Source: Morella rubra (lineage: Eukaryota; Streptophyta; Magnoliopsida; Fagales; Myricaceae). Taken from it: 64,000 nt of DNA. This document shows positions 1 to 11,325 of the stretch, in pieces. The stretch covers positions 16,372,661-16,436,660 of the forward strand of contig CM025850.1 of NCBI GenBank assembly GCA_003952965.2. Reading direction: 5' to 3'. The first letter of the stretch is position 1, and every line of letters starts with the position of its first letter. A model generated the notes under the pieces. That model made no database searches. It had not been told where the DNA came from and saw only the letters and a list, made by a program, of their open reading frames with translations. A program made the position numbers and the translations under genes.

Positions 1-520
1 TTCATGTGAGGATGAGAGAAGGGCTAGTGTATGTTAAAAGAAAAGATTAAAGGATAAAATGAAAATATTTAGAAGGTTTCATACTTATTATGTTCACTTG
101 TACAACAAGGGGTAAAAGGGGCATAAAATGTCACCATGGGTCATGTGCACGCTTTTATGTCCAAAATGATGAAAATCCTGACGTCAGGGTGCAATATGTA
201 AGTAGATGGTAGTTAAAGGGTGAAATATTACCAAATTGGTAATATAGGGTGCAAAATGCTAGTATTCTAATACTTGGGGGACGAAAAATGTCTTTCCCCT
301 AGGGTTAAAAGGGCATAAAATGTCACCATGAGTCAAATGTGTGTCACGTTACGCTTTTCTATCCAACTGATTGAAATCCTGAAGTCAGGGTGCAATTAGT
401 AAATAGGTGGCAGTTGGGGGCGAAATATCACAAAATTAGTAATATAGGGTGCAAATTAAGTTTCAATACGTCAATAATTAGGGGGCAACAAATGTATTTT
501 TCCCTTTTTTATTTTTATTT
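1..520. repeat. Two-copy tandem array of a foldback-family arm
   Basis: Two units of about 190-200 bp follow each other (about 110-300 and 301-510). Each runs from a 'ggcataaaatgtcaccatg' start, through 'gtcagggtgcaat' and 'aatatagggtgcaaa', to a pyrimidine-rich end near 'tttcccc' or 'tttttccc'. The second half of each unit resembles the right arm of the foldback element at 1338-1713 (shared 'gggtgcaaaatg' and 'ggtagtt' blocks). I infer degenerate copies of one repeat family. No coding potential is seen. Confidence 0.55.
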
Positions 521-1337
521 TGAGTTACATCCAAGCATATAACTTCTCTCATGATTCAACTAATTAAAAGAAAAACATTAGTTTTTGCTTTAAACTATGG
601 GTAAAATATCATTTTGAATAATTACATTACTAATTTCGTCACATTAACCTCTTAAAATACTAAAATTAATCAATGTTCTAATGTCGACATTGTGCCACAT
701 AGTCTATTTTTGTTCATTTCAACTCTAAGATCTTATTTGAAGACGAATATTGATGCATTTCAGTAGTTGATCAGATAAATATGAGAAAATGAGTAGTTAA
801 CATGTACCTGACATCTATGTAATAATTCAGGGACTAGAAATAAAGATTTTGTTTAATTAAGTTACAAATTCAAGTACGGTTCATTTACATTTTGAACAAC
901 TTCTTGTTTGTTAGTTACTTACATGATTAGTTTATTATCTTTAACAGAAAATAAATTTCTCGATTCCAGTTTTATATGTTCTCATAATTTTTTTTGTCAA
1001 GTATTGATGTTCTTAATTATCGTAAAAGATTATATGGTCCTAGTTAATTTGATCAATTGCAATTAGAAACTTATACAACTAAATTTCGTTTACACTTTAT
1101 TCGTGATAAATTATACGTAATTTGGTATATTAGTGGAGTTGATCATGTGTGCATAACATTAGAAAAAAATAGTATTTGACATTTTATGTTCTTGACTTAC
1201 CACAGCCAAGTCAACCAACGTATTTTAGTTTAAATCTTAGAGCTAACATGTTTTATGTCCAATCCCAAGATGAATTCCGCGATTATCGCATATAATTGGA
1301 ATTAAAAAAACAAGTCGAAATAACACAAAAATAAAAT
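521..1337. other. AT-rich intergenic DNA, nothing recognised
   Basis: There is no open frame of useful length, RNA gene or terminal repeat that I can support. The stretch is AT-rich and ends at the left arm of the foldback element. Confidence 0.5.
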
Positions 1338-1713
1338 AGTTAAATACACTTTTCTCCCGTGACTATTGAGGTTCTGACACTACACACCTCAAATTATCAA
1401 TTTTGTTATATTTTCGCCCCTCAAATACCAACTATTTACACTTTGCACCCCCTACTGTTAATTTGGACGGAAATTGCTATTTTTGTTTTGTGAAACGATG
1501 ATTTTACCCTTATAATTTTTTATAATTATATTTTGTATGAGGTAAAATTGTCATTTCACTAAATCAAAATAGCAATTTCCGTCCAAATTAACGGTAGGGG
1601 ATGCAGAGTGTAAACAGTTGGTAGTTGAGGGCGAAATGTAATGAAATTCATAATTTGGGGTGCAAAATGTTAGAACTCCAATAATTGAAGGCCGAAACGT
1701 ATATTTTTCCTAA
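1338..1713. repeat. Foldback (MITE-like) element with long inverted arms
   Basis: The left arm (about 1338-1520) is matched in reverse complement by the right arm (about 1530-1713). Pairs include 'ggacggaaattgctatttt' on the left against its complement near 1565-1595, and 'gttatattttcgcccctca' against 'tgagggcgaaatgtaatg'. The arms almost meet, so the element could fold into a hairpin of about 180 bp. No target-site duplication could be fixed. Related copies lie at 1-520 and 3117-3350. Confidence 0.75.
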
Positions 1714-3116
1714 AACAAAAAGAAAGAGGTGTCTTTTCTTGAATCTTGATACGTACTATAATCCAAATGAGTCGCAAATACCTTAGTTAGTGCAAATGGT
1801 ATTCTTTTGTCTTTGTCCCTGCGGTCACTCTCAGCTTTTGCTGCTTTAATTTGGTGAGTCTATAATCTATTGATACATATGCTCGCATTGGCCAGACAAT
1901 TTATAAATTATTATGCATCGAATCAGAGTAGACTTCGATCAGTACAAGAGAATTAAGATCGTAATGGGGTTCATATATAGCATACTCCCCACTAGATTCA
2001 CCACTAAAATTATATATACACACGCCAAACCTCTATTTAATTTAAATTTAATTAATTAATTGATAACATTTATTTCTTAATTTATCCATTGATATCCCAC
2101 GTTAAACGCAGTAGGTCTGAATTAGTAATTATGTACTCTTTAAGTGATTAATTTAGTTGCTAGTCGAAAAGAAATGGAGGCCATGTTACTTCCTTCAACT
2201 AGATTAATGAAACTTTAGTCATGTGATTTAAAATATTATAATAAGTGCAATTTAGAGAGAGATTTTGCGGGTGCTTAAGATATCTACATAACATAATCTT
2301 CTCAATTAATTATATCAATTCGAAGGGAGAGAGACACGTACACATATCCAACGAGCATTCCCATTACTGCTCATGTGAATGCATGTGAATACAATTCAGA
2401 TTGAAAGTTGTACATGATGGCGATTTTAGAAAAAAAGAAAAAAGAGATATATATTTCCTTAAATTCCATTCTAGTTGTTCCACTTATGTTTCTTTCTTTT
2501 ATGCACGAAAGAGACGTTTCATTTTTTTTCTTATCAGAAAATATTGGCGTTCACAGCTTCTAAATATTGGTTTGGTCCTATCCCTACTTTAATATACTCA
2601 ATGAATCAATTGAAGAAGTATGTGATACACGCGTGAAAGTTGGAAAGCCAGCGTGTGCGTGTTGAAAGTCAAAAGGTTTGGCCGAGGGGAAAAAAAAAGG
2701 ATGGAGGAAGTCAAAAAGATGGCAGCTTTCTTGTCATGTACGTAGCCTTTCTAAATAGTAGTTGGAAATATTCTCTAGAGGCTTAGCATATATAGCAATC
2801 CATCGAGGGGGTCAAATGCTCAAATTCTACAGGGTAGCTAGCTGACCAATTCCAGGGCAAATATAATTGCAGTGATGTGACAAAACGTTCATCGTATAAC
2901 TTCTATCTTTTTTTAGATTAAAATAATTTCCTCGAAGATTTGTAGTTGGGGTATCAAATTCAAGTATTGATATGGGATTGGGATACAATTCGTATGAAAA
3001 AAGATTGAGCAACATCGAATATTACAGAGTTCACACGACTCAACAATTAATTTAGAAAAGATTGAATGTCATGAGACCTACACATTATGTTCATCTATCT
3101 GATCTGAAAAAAAAAA
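1714..3116. other. AT-rich intergenic DNA, nothing recognised
   Basis: No coding sequence is supported. The short open frames at 2401-2592 (+) and 2827-3015 (-) have low-complexity translations with no family features. No transposon termini were found. Confidence 0.5.
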
Positions 3117-3350
3117 TAAAAGTTAAATACACTTTTCGTCGATCGACAATTGGAGTTTCTGACACTTTACATTCAGAATTAATAATTTTGTTATATTTCG
3201 TCTCTTAATTACCAACCTTTGACAACTTACACCCACTGTTATTAATTTGAACACTCATAATTTATCTATCAAAATATTAATTTCCGTTTAAATTAACTCT
3301 TGAAGGTACAAAGTGTATAAGGTTGTAGTTGATGGAGAAAAAAATTAACG
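3117..3350. repeat. Degenerate copy of the foldback element
   Basis: It begins 'gttaaatacacttttcg', like the left arm at 1340, and keeps the blocks 'ggagtttctgacac', 'ttgttatatttcgtctc' and 'aatttccgtttaaatta' with insertions and losses. Its right part is the diverged inverse of its left part. It is a decayed relative of the element at 1338-1713. Confidence 0.6.
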
Positions 3351-3470
3351 AGCTAGGCTGCTTATCCTAAATTCACGTGATACACACAACGGTAGGATTG
3401 GTATCAAAATGAAATGAAATGTAATGTAAGTACTTTAATTTGACAACAGCAGGTCAAGATTTATACAGTT

Positions 3471-3588
3471 TTTTTTTTTAGTCATAGTAGACAGCAGGAC
3501 AGAGCCTGCAAGAAGGGGATTCGACCCCCGGATCTTACTCTCCCTAAGGTCCAAGGGGAGGAGATACCACATGAGCTAACGCTCAGTT
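3471..3588 (-). mobile_element. tRNA-derived SINE with perfect 18-bp TSD
   Basis: Read on the minus strand, the head contains an RNA polymerase III A box (TAGCTCATGTGG, near 3570-3580) and a B box (GGGTCGAATCCCC, near 3518-3531). The 3' tail is an A-run (the T-run at 3469-3479 on the plus strand). An identical 18-bp direct repeat, gtcaagatttatacagtt, lies on both sides (3453-3470 and 3589-3606), as expected for target-primed insertion. The head resembles plant Au-type SINEs. It is not a tRNA gene: no cloverleaf closes and the element continues into the A tail. It lies about 320 bp upstream of the lipase start. Confidence 0.88.
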
Positions 3589-3806
3589 GTCAAGATTTAT
3601 ACAGTTAATTAGTAGCCACTTAAGGTCAAGTACTAGAATGTTTAGTTTTTAAATACTTGAGGCAAGTTGAATTATTATTTTTCTTTTTTCTTTTGAGCAA
3701 GTTGAATCTTTGTTAATTCACATCTACTGGTTTTAACATTTCGCAGTCTCAGACCCGCGTGTGACAGAGTCTTCAAAGACCATATGGGTCAAGTCTCCAA
3801 ATCTCC

Positions 3807-3815
3807 ATATTATAT
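3807..3815 (+). promoter_or_regulatory. Possible TATA box of the lipase gene
   Basis: The sequence atattatat lies about 90-100 bp upstream of the lipase ATG. It is followed by a CT-rich stretch (accctctctgcctcacttcc) typical of plant 5' leaders. Spacing and composition fit a core promoter. The transcription start cannot be read from sequence, so the call is tentative. Confidence 0.4.
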
Positions 3816-3905
3816 GACATACCCTCTCTGCCTCACTTCCCCTCAACCATTAACTGCAGCCTGTCGCCCACCAATCTGCTCGGCAAACTTCCAACACCAA
3901 CAATC

Positions 3906-5441
3906 ATGGCACTGTCAACAATGATCTATAGCCATCTTCCTGCCGCTCAATCCAGCGTGACCAGCCTGTCCATAATCCGTGCCAATCAAGCACTTGTCCT
4001 CGATCGCCCACAAACAGAGCCACCGAACCGAGCTTCACGTCTTGCCGAATCAGTACTCTCACACCTCCACCTCCATGTTGAAGCACCTCCCCGGAACACT
4101 CTTCCCCAATCCCATTGGGCCTCGTACAGTGAAGACAAACTCTCGACTCCAACAATCTCCCCCAAGGAGGTCATCGCGCACAAGTGGCGTGAGATACATG
4201 GTTCCAAGGACTGGGACAATCTTCTGAACCCTCTTCACCCTTGGCTCCGAAGGGAAATTGTCAAATACGGAGAGTTTGCACAAGCAACGTACGATGCTTT
4301 CGACTTTGATTCTTTCTCGGAGTTCTGCGGGAGCTGCCGGTACAACCGTAACAATCTATTCGACATACTAGACCTTTGTAGAAATGGATATACCGTTAGC
4401 AGGTATATTTATGCTATGTCACATATAGATATACCCAGGTGGCTGGAGAGGTCACATTTGGTGGACACCTGGAGCAAAGATTCCAACTGGATCGGCTACG
4501 TGGCGGTCAGCGAAGATGAGGAGACACGTAGGATTGGACGGAGAGATATCGTGGTGGCGTGGCGTGGAACCGTGGCACCGTCTGAGTGGTACGAGGATAT
4601 GCAAAGGAAGCTGGAGTCATTTGGGCAGGGGAAGGCTAAAGTCGAACATGGGTTTCATAGTATTTACACTAGCAAGAGTGACTCGACTAGGTACAACAAG
4701 TCCAGTGCCTCGGAGCAAGTTATGAAAGAAGTGAAGAGCATTGTGGAATCGTACAGGGAAAAGGGTGAAGAAGTTAGCCTTACAATCACAGGACATAGCT
4801 TGGGCGGTGCAGTGGCGCTCCTCAATGCTTACGAAGCAGCATCCACCATTCCCAACCTTCCAGTTAGCGTGCTCTCCTTCGGTGCACCTCGTGTTGGCAA
4901 CATTGCTTTCCGAGACGAGCTTCACCAGTTGGGAGTCAAAACATTGCGGGTGGTAACTAAGCAAGACATAGTCCCCCGTACGCCGGGGCTTGTTTTCAAC
5001 GAGAGTTTACAGCGGTTTGAATATATCACTGGGACTTTGGGGTGGGTTTACACCCATGTTGGAGCCGAATTGAAACTCGACGTTCGTTCTTCGCCTTTCC
5101 TCAAACAGGGATTCAATTTGCCCGGCTTCCATAGCCTTGAGACGTACCTCCATCTTGTCGATGGGTTGCTTAGTACTACATCTCCGTTCAGATCGGACGC
5201 TAGGAGGGATGTTGCTTTAGTTTACAAGGCATGTGACATATTGGAGGAGGACCTTAAGGTCCCGCATTGTTGGTACCAGTTTGCCAACAAGGGATTAGTT
5301 TGTAATGGTCATGGTAGATGGGTAAAACCAAAGAGGGACCCAGAAGACATACCTACACCTGTTAGGGAAGAAAACGTCCACAAATTTGCAGTTGGGACTC
5401 AATCTCAAGTTGTACTTGAACCACGATATAATATTGCATAA
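3906..5441 (+). CDS. Class I DAD1-like phospholipase A1, predicted plastidial
   Basis: A 511-residue, intronless alpha/beta-hydrolase of the plant lipase class 3 (DAD1-like, PLA1-I) family. These enzymes release fatty acids from the sn-1 position of glycerolipids; some members feed alpha-linolenate into jasmonate synthesis. Residues 1-70 are rich in Ser, Ala, His and Pro with few acidic residues, consistent with a chloroplast transit peptide. The mature part opens with HKWREIHGSKDWDNLLNPLH (93-112), the usual family start. AWRGT at 218-222 lies in the oxyanion region. The nucleophile elbow is GHSLGG (296-301, Ser298). The likely triad partners are Asp354 (TKQDIVPR) and His409 (GFHSLETYLHL). 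The C-terminal pattern (HVGAEL, SPFLK, DANKG-like FANKG, GRW) fits the PLA1-I-beta/gamma (DALL) group rather than DAD1 itself. Length is normal for that group. The first ATG has a good context (caatcATGGc) and is followed by an in-frame Met6. No frameshift or stop is seen. The exact subfamily is inferred. Confidence 0.93.
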   Translation: MALSTMIYSHLPAAQSSVTSLSIIRANQALVLDRPQTEPPNRASRLAESVLSHLHLHVEAPPRNTLPQSHWASYSEDKLSTPTISPKEVIAHKWREIHGSKDWDNLLNPLHPWLRREIVKYGEFAQATYDAFDFDSFSEFCGSCRYNRNNLFDILDLCRNGYTVSRYIYAMSHIDIPRWLERSHLVDTWSKDSNWIGYVAVSEDEETRRIGRRDIVVAWRGTVAPSEWYEDMQRKLESFGQGKAKVEHGFHSIYTSKSDSTRYNKSSASEQVMKEVKSIVESYREKGEEVSLTITGHSLGGAVALLNAYEAASTIPNLPVSVLSFGAPRVGNIAFRDELHQLGVKTLRVVTKQDIVPRTPGLVFNESLQRFEYITGTLGWVYTHVGAELKLDVRSSPFLKQGFNLPGFHSLETYLHLVDGLLSTTSPFRSDARRDVALVYKACDILEEDLKVPHCWYQFANKGLVCNGHGRWVKPKRDPEDIPTPVREENVHKFAVGTQSQVVLEPRYNIA

Positions 5442-5495
5442 ATAAGAATTCTTTTTTGTTTTTCTTGGGCATAAACTAGAATTCTGTTCTCAAAA
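5442..5495 (+). other. Lipase 3' flank
   Basis: Short AT/T-rich sequence directly after the stop codon, probably 3' UTR. A weak AATAA-type signal overlaps the end of the coding sequence. The repeat-derived DNA starts at 5496. Confidence 0.35.
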
Positions 5496-7048
5496 TGAAG
5501 ATAACCGGCCCATAAGGATTTTGATTTACATAACTGGGCCCAAAATGGACCAATTTGAAGAAATCCCTAAAAGATAATTAAGCCCAACAAGAATTTGTCA
5601 ACCAAAAATGCGACTCACGAAGATAAAGTTTCACGATGGAAGAAAACCGTCCACTACCCAAAAAACTATGATATGGAGTAGTGAGAAGGGGAAGCCCCAG
5701 AAAGGAGCAAGAAGGAAAAAATGAAAAATTCACTATACAAAATAAAGGATAAAAAGAAGAAAGCACTACAACAAATAGGTTTTTGGGAAAAAAAACCCGA
5801 ATTCTCCCAAAAAAGTTTTTGGGACGAATCCGTCCGTCGCCCCAACTGTCCCAACAAACCCGTTACAAAAAGTTTTTTGGACATAAATGTTGTTCCGTCA
5901 AATAAGTACCCTTCCAGGACATAGGTTTTCCTCCCAAAATCAAATTGTCATTGGAACCCTTTCAACATATAGTTGAGAATTATGTTCGAACGTCTTTTGA
6001 CAAAAATATAAATTAGTTCGATAAGGAAATTTAACGTTCGAACAACTATAAAATTTTACGTCCGATATTTCGGATACCTTCCAACGCTGTAAAGTGGAAC
6101 CTCCGTAACCGTTCATAATGAGTTACAATGGTCATGTGATAAACGTTCGGATGGTTTTGGATGTAAAGGAAAAAAAAATTTGAACATGTTTCTGACGTTT
6201 CGACGGATATTGTTAAATCCGTTCGATATACCGTTCAAAGAATAAAAAAGTAGCGATTCGAACATGTTATGAACGGAAACGCGAAACGTTCAAATTGGGT
6301 TCCAACGTAGGGGAGGCACATTGTATTTCAAACGCTAAAAATAACATTGGAACGATTTTTTTTTAATAAAAAAATTAAAAAATTGCTTGAAAATTATTAA
6401 AAAAAAACATATTATTAAATAAAAAATTTATTAACAAAATGTACAATTAAATAATTAATCACAATATTCGAAACAATTAAATATAATACGCAGTAAAAAA
6501 AAATCCATCTTGGCCGTTGCGGTGGGTATAAATTGCGTTAAGACTTTTTCTAACTCTGCATGCATCATTGTCTTCCTAAATAAAAAATTGTAATCAATAT
6601 AAAGCTTAAATAATTGACAAAAATAATCACTAAAAAAAGAAATTGGCTAAATGGAAAATATATATAACTTACCTATACAAAGAAATTGTGCTAAATGATG
6701 AAATGATATATAATAACTATCATACCTATACATCCGATTCTTTTTCCAATATTTAAGGCTGATGCAGGTGAAGGATTATATCTAATATGTTTACACTGAT
6801 CATACGTATTGTGATTGTTCAAACACATTCCAACGATTCTTTTTCTATTTGAATGGCGTCGTTAGTTTTCAAATTATGTTCTAATGGTTATTGAAAATCC
6901 GTTCCGAATGTTTTTTAGAAAATGAAACAGCGTTGTTTCATGATTTTTAAAGTTCGAACAATACTTTATTTGTTCAAATGGTTTTGTGAATAACTAAAAT
7001 AATATGTAATTAAATTATAAGCATAATTTTAGGTGATGATATCAAATC
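5496..7048. repeat. First unit of a partial tandem duplication, with a CACTA left end
   Basis: The block starting tgaagataaccggcccata at 5496 recurs, diverged, from 7049 (tgaagataaccgacccata). The match continues to about 8125, with a deletion of roughly 300 bp in the second unit. Both units carry non-transposon-like flank followed by 'aag' and a CACTA-type left terminus (CACTACAACAAA at 5764 and at 7327). The first unit has no matching right end, so it is a duplicated fragment. Many GTTCGAAC-like words occur from 5940 on. Confidence 0.75.
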
Positions 7049-8097
7049 TGAAGATAACCGACCCATAAGGATTTGGATTTACATAACTGGGCCCAAAATG
7101 GACCAATTTGAAGAAATCCCTAAAAGATAAGCTCAACAAAAATTCGTCAACCAAAGATGCAACCCACAAAGATAAAGCTCCACAATCGAATACATATGAT
7201 GGAAGGAAAAGCGTCCACTACCTAAAAAACTATGATATGGAGTAGTGGGAAGAGAAAGCCCGAGAAAGGAGCAACAAGGAAAAGATGAAGAATTCACTAT
7301 AAAAGGAAAGGATAAAAAGAAGAAAGCACTACAACAAAAAATGGTTTTTGGGATGGATTTTTCCGTCCCAAAAAACTCGAATTCTATTCCAAAAATTGTT
7401 TTTAGAACAGAATCCGTTTGTCACCCCAACTGTCCCAACAAACCAGTTACAAAAGATTTTTTTTGGGACAAAAATGTTGCTCTATCTCAAAAAGTACCCT
7501 TTCAGGACGAGAAGGCTTCCGTCCCAAAATAATATTATCGTTCGAACCCTTTCAAATGGACAGTTGAGGATTATGTTTGATGCAAAACATTCGAATAGTG
7601 TTCAAACATAGGGGAGGCACGTTGTATTTTGAATGCTAAAAATAATGTTGGAACGATTTTTTTAAAAAAAGAAATTATAAAAAAATTAAATATTGATAGA
7701 AAATTATTAAATAAAAAAATTTATCAGCAAAATGTACAATTAAATAATTACTGACAATATTCGAAACAATTAAATATAATACGCAATAAAAAAAAATCTA
7801 TCTTTGCCGTCACAGTGGGTATAAACTACTTCAAGAATTTTTCTAACACTACATCCATTCTTGTCTTCCTAAATCAGAAATTGTAATCAATATAACGCTA
7901 AATAATTAACAAAAATAATCATTAAAAAAAAGTCAGCTGAATGAAAAATATATATAACTTACCTATACATCTTCTCGATGTCATTTTCGGTAAAGGTGAT
8001 TCAATTTCAGGGTACGAAAAGCTAAGGCCCCAGACAAGACTGATGTAGGTGAATGATCATATCTAACATATTTATACCGATCATACGTATTGTGATC

Positions 8098-8690
8098 ATT
8101 TGAACACGTTCAAAATGTTTTTTTTTTTTTACTTGTTAGAAAAATTAGAAGTTTTGCATTATGCACAACAAATCTAAATTTGAGGTGTTGGATCTCAAAT
8201 AAATTTGCATCACTGTAACAATATTAACATCCACAAGAAACTAATGGAGAGAATAACAAAAGCAGATACAACATTTTCCAAACCAATATCTTTCATTACA
8301 TGGAAAGAAATAGAGAGCAACACTCGTGTAAGTAAGGCCAGACTTCTGAAAAACTTTTGGCCACACATCCGACCTAAAAAATAGTTATTTCCTTCCAAAC
8401 TAGAACATGCAAAGATCTGTTCTGTAGGCCGAATTTCTAAAAGATTTTTAGAAATCCGGCCTTACTAACTCGAGCATTTATCTCGATTTCTTTCTATACA
8501 ATGAAAGATACTGGTTTGGAAAATATTGTATCAGCTTTTGTTATTCTCTCATTAGTTTTGTGTGCATGTTAATATTGTTACGGTGATGCAAATCCATTTG
8601 AGGCCTACACCTCAAATTTAGATTTGTCGTGCATAACACAACTTTTAATTTTTCTAACAAAATAAAAAAACGTTCAAATACGTTCGAATG
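8098..8690. repeat. Long inverted repeat (hairpin) inside the CACTA element
   Basis: The left arm (about 8098-8361) and right arm (about 8433-8690) are reverse complements over about 250 bp with scattered mismatches. Examples: 'aatctaaatttgaggtgt' on the left pairs with 'acacctcaaatttagattt' on the right, and 'gagaataacaaaagc' pairs with 'gcttttgttattctc'. The loop is about 70 bp. The right arm carries a second small palindrome (gaatttctaaaagatttttagaaat). A transcript would form a long imperfect double-stranded RNA. Confidence 0.85.
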
Positions 8691-9399
8691 ACCATAATAC
8701 GATTGAACAGTATAAAAGTTCGACCATTGCAAATGAACAATTTTAGCAATCGAACGCTGCGTAAAACCCATGAGAATCACTTAACGGACACTTTTAAAGT
8801 GTTCTGCGTAAAACCCATGAGAATCACCTAAAAATTCCCAATAATCCCAAACTCCTAAAACATGCATTCAACACCCTTAAATATATATGAAACTGACCAT
8901 AAGCATTTATACATCAATTTCGTCCACAAATTCAAACCACAACAACCAAAAATATATACCTAAAAAACTAAGAAATTTATTGATTAAGTTGATAAAACTT
9001 ACCTCCAAAACACAAAAAGCTCCATTTGAGTATTTTCTACAACAATAAGATAAAAAAGTAAGCTCTCTGTATAAGAAGAAAACGTTGGCAAATTTGTGGT
9101 GATTTGAGAGTTTGGACGAAATAAGGTCTCACAATCGAATATGTGATATTTGAGTTCGTGGATTTTATTCAAACGCTATTGGTTACATTAGAACAGTACA
9201 CCAAAAAGGTGCGGAAAAAAGCAGCTTAATTCGATTCTTTTAACGAATAATTTTTATTTCTACCCTTTCAAACATTTTTTAGAAAATGAAATAGTGTTTT
9301 TAAAGTGATTTTAAAAATAAAATAGTGTTTTTTATTTGAAAATATTTAAACATTAACTTATGTCAATTTTGGCAAAATTTTATAATAATAAATTATAAT

Positions 9400-9990
9400 G
9401 TAATTTTATCTATGTAAGTATGAAGTATAAGTATTAAGTATTTATTAAGTATTATATGTATGTGTTAAGTAATTAAGTATTAAGTTATAGGTAATAAGTA
9501 GTAATAAAAAATCCTATTACTACTAACAGATGATATGTAACTATCGTTGTAAGTATTATAGTACATGTATGAAAATCTCATTACTACATAATGATGTACG
9601 TAACAAATTACGTGCATAATGTTATTTAAACATGTACATACCACAAGACATATATGGGAGTATAATAAAGGCAATGTGTATAAGATACTGTTATATAATA
9701 TGTATAAGGTACATTAAATAATATATAAAAGGTACTATTACATAATTTGTTTAAAGGTATTATTTAATAATATGTATAAGGTACTATTAAATAATATCTA
9801 TATGGTACTATTACATAATATGTATAATAATTTTATATGATAAAAGAACTATTTTATTATTTGTGTTCATTTTATCATTATTTTATATGATAATAATTTT
9901 ATTGTATTATTACAATATTTCCTAATATTCCGTGTTATTTTATTTTTAATCATAATTTGATTACTAAATAAAAATATACATAAACCACAA
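9400..9990. repeat. AT-rich block with about 30-bp minisatellite
   Basis: Between about 9660 and 9840 the phrase 'ataatatgtataaggtacta' recurs in variant form at intervals of roughly 25-35 bp. It is preceded by 'taagtattaagt' runs. There is no coding potential; it is a low-complexity part of the CACTA element. Confidence 0.6.
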
Positions 9991-10048
9991 AATAAATTGG
10001 ATCATCAGCCACAAATATTATAACATGTCCAAACATAATTGTTCGAAC

Positions 10049-11265
10049 TGTGAGTCCAAGGATTAAGGCAATCTAAGAGGGGGGTGAATTAGGTTTTCAA
10101 ACTTTTTCGCTTTTAACCTCCAAAGTTGTGTTTGCAAAGTAAATACTAATTTAGCACAAGTATATAGATGCGATAAGAGAATAAGTGCTAAATGTAAAGA
10201 GTAGGGATAGAGAAGCAAACACGTGATTTTTAGGTGGTTCGGCAAACCCGCCTACATCCACCCCTCAAGCTCCTTTACCGAGCCTTGAGGTTTTCCCACT
10301 ATCTTCCAAATAGTGTACACTCTAGCTTCCGGGTGCTAGAGAACCTTACAAGTGCTTTCCCGGGCTCAACACTCAAACCCCAAGTGATTTTCGGGCTCAC
10401 CACTCACAACCCAACCAAGCTTGAGATATACCCTCTCTAAGCTTCTTCTTTAGTGAACAACCTCACTAAAGGAATCACCTCTTTTGGATAGGAAGATACA
10501 AGAATAAACTCTCTCAAAGAGTGGATATGAAAATGGAAAGCTTTATCTCTTTGATTCACACAATGACAAGGATAAGAAAGTGTAATTTGTGTGAATGATA
10601 TGAGAAATATGGAATAAGAAGGTTTAAGATATTTCTCAAGCTATATAAAATGATATGTGGTCGTTCTCTCTTGTTTTGAGACATTAGGAAGGTCTTTATA
10701 TAGGCCACAAATAATAACTAGCCGTTGGGGTCGATTTGACAATTTTACCGTTGTACCGGTCGACCGCTTCAACACCGCTTCAACTAGCCGTTGCTCAACG
10801 GTCATAAAATTTGAATGCTATCAAATTTTGTCCTCATCATCCGCTTCATGTAGCGGTCGATCGCTACAAATCATTTTCATAGACCGCTATAATTAAAAAG
10901 CCATTTTTGACGTTTTTGAAATCCTTCAAAAACAACTTCCCAAAAGTATAACCAAGGCTTGAGAGTTTATATAGGGATGATTTGAAAACATTTAAAGCGC
11001 ATTTTGGTTGTCAAACTTGTGATAAGAAGATTATGCACGGTTTGAAAAATATGCAAGTGTATGATTCAAATCCTTGTCAAAAGTGAAACTAAGAGTTACA
11101 AGGTTATACCCTATGGTCTTGAATCTTCACTTTTGAGCTCCTTGCATCTTCTTGATCTTCAATCTTCTTGTCTTTGCTCTTTGATAAAAATGTCTTTGTC
11201 TTTGAAGATGTCCATTTTGTAAACTTAATCCATTTATTGAAATCATCAAAATATCGATTGTGAAC
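10049..11265 (-). mobile_element. Solo-LTR-like Copia remnant (minus orientation)
   Basis: On the minus strand it begins near TGTTCACAATCG with 'ttttgatgatttcaataa', which resembles the starts of SIRE/Maximus-type Copia LTRs (ttttgatgataacaaa). It ends with the complement of 'aagaggggggtgaattagg', a common 3' end of such LTRs. The middle has 'ggtggttcggcaaacccgc' and repeated 'gctcaacactcaaac' phrases. No gag, pol or second LTR is present. The ends and TSD are approximate (possible cgaac/tgaac). Confidence 0.55.
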
Positions 11266-11325
11266 AAAAGCCAATAGAGACGACTGAAATAAACATAAAT
11301 ACATTACAAAATAATATAAAAAAAA

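Noticed and set aside
3484..3588. Possible tRNA gene on the minus strand (A and B boxes present)
   Set aside because: The spacing and tail are those of a SINE, the acceptor stem does not close, and an A tail plus 18-bp TSD is present.
3904..4964. Antisense and alternative-frame open frames within the lipase
   Set aside because: They overlap the conserved lipase coding sequence and have no family features.
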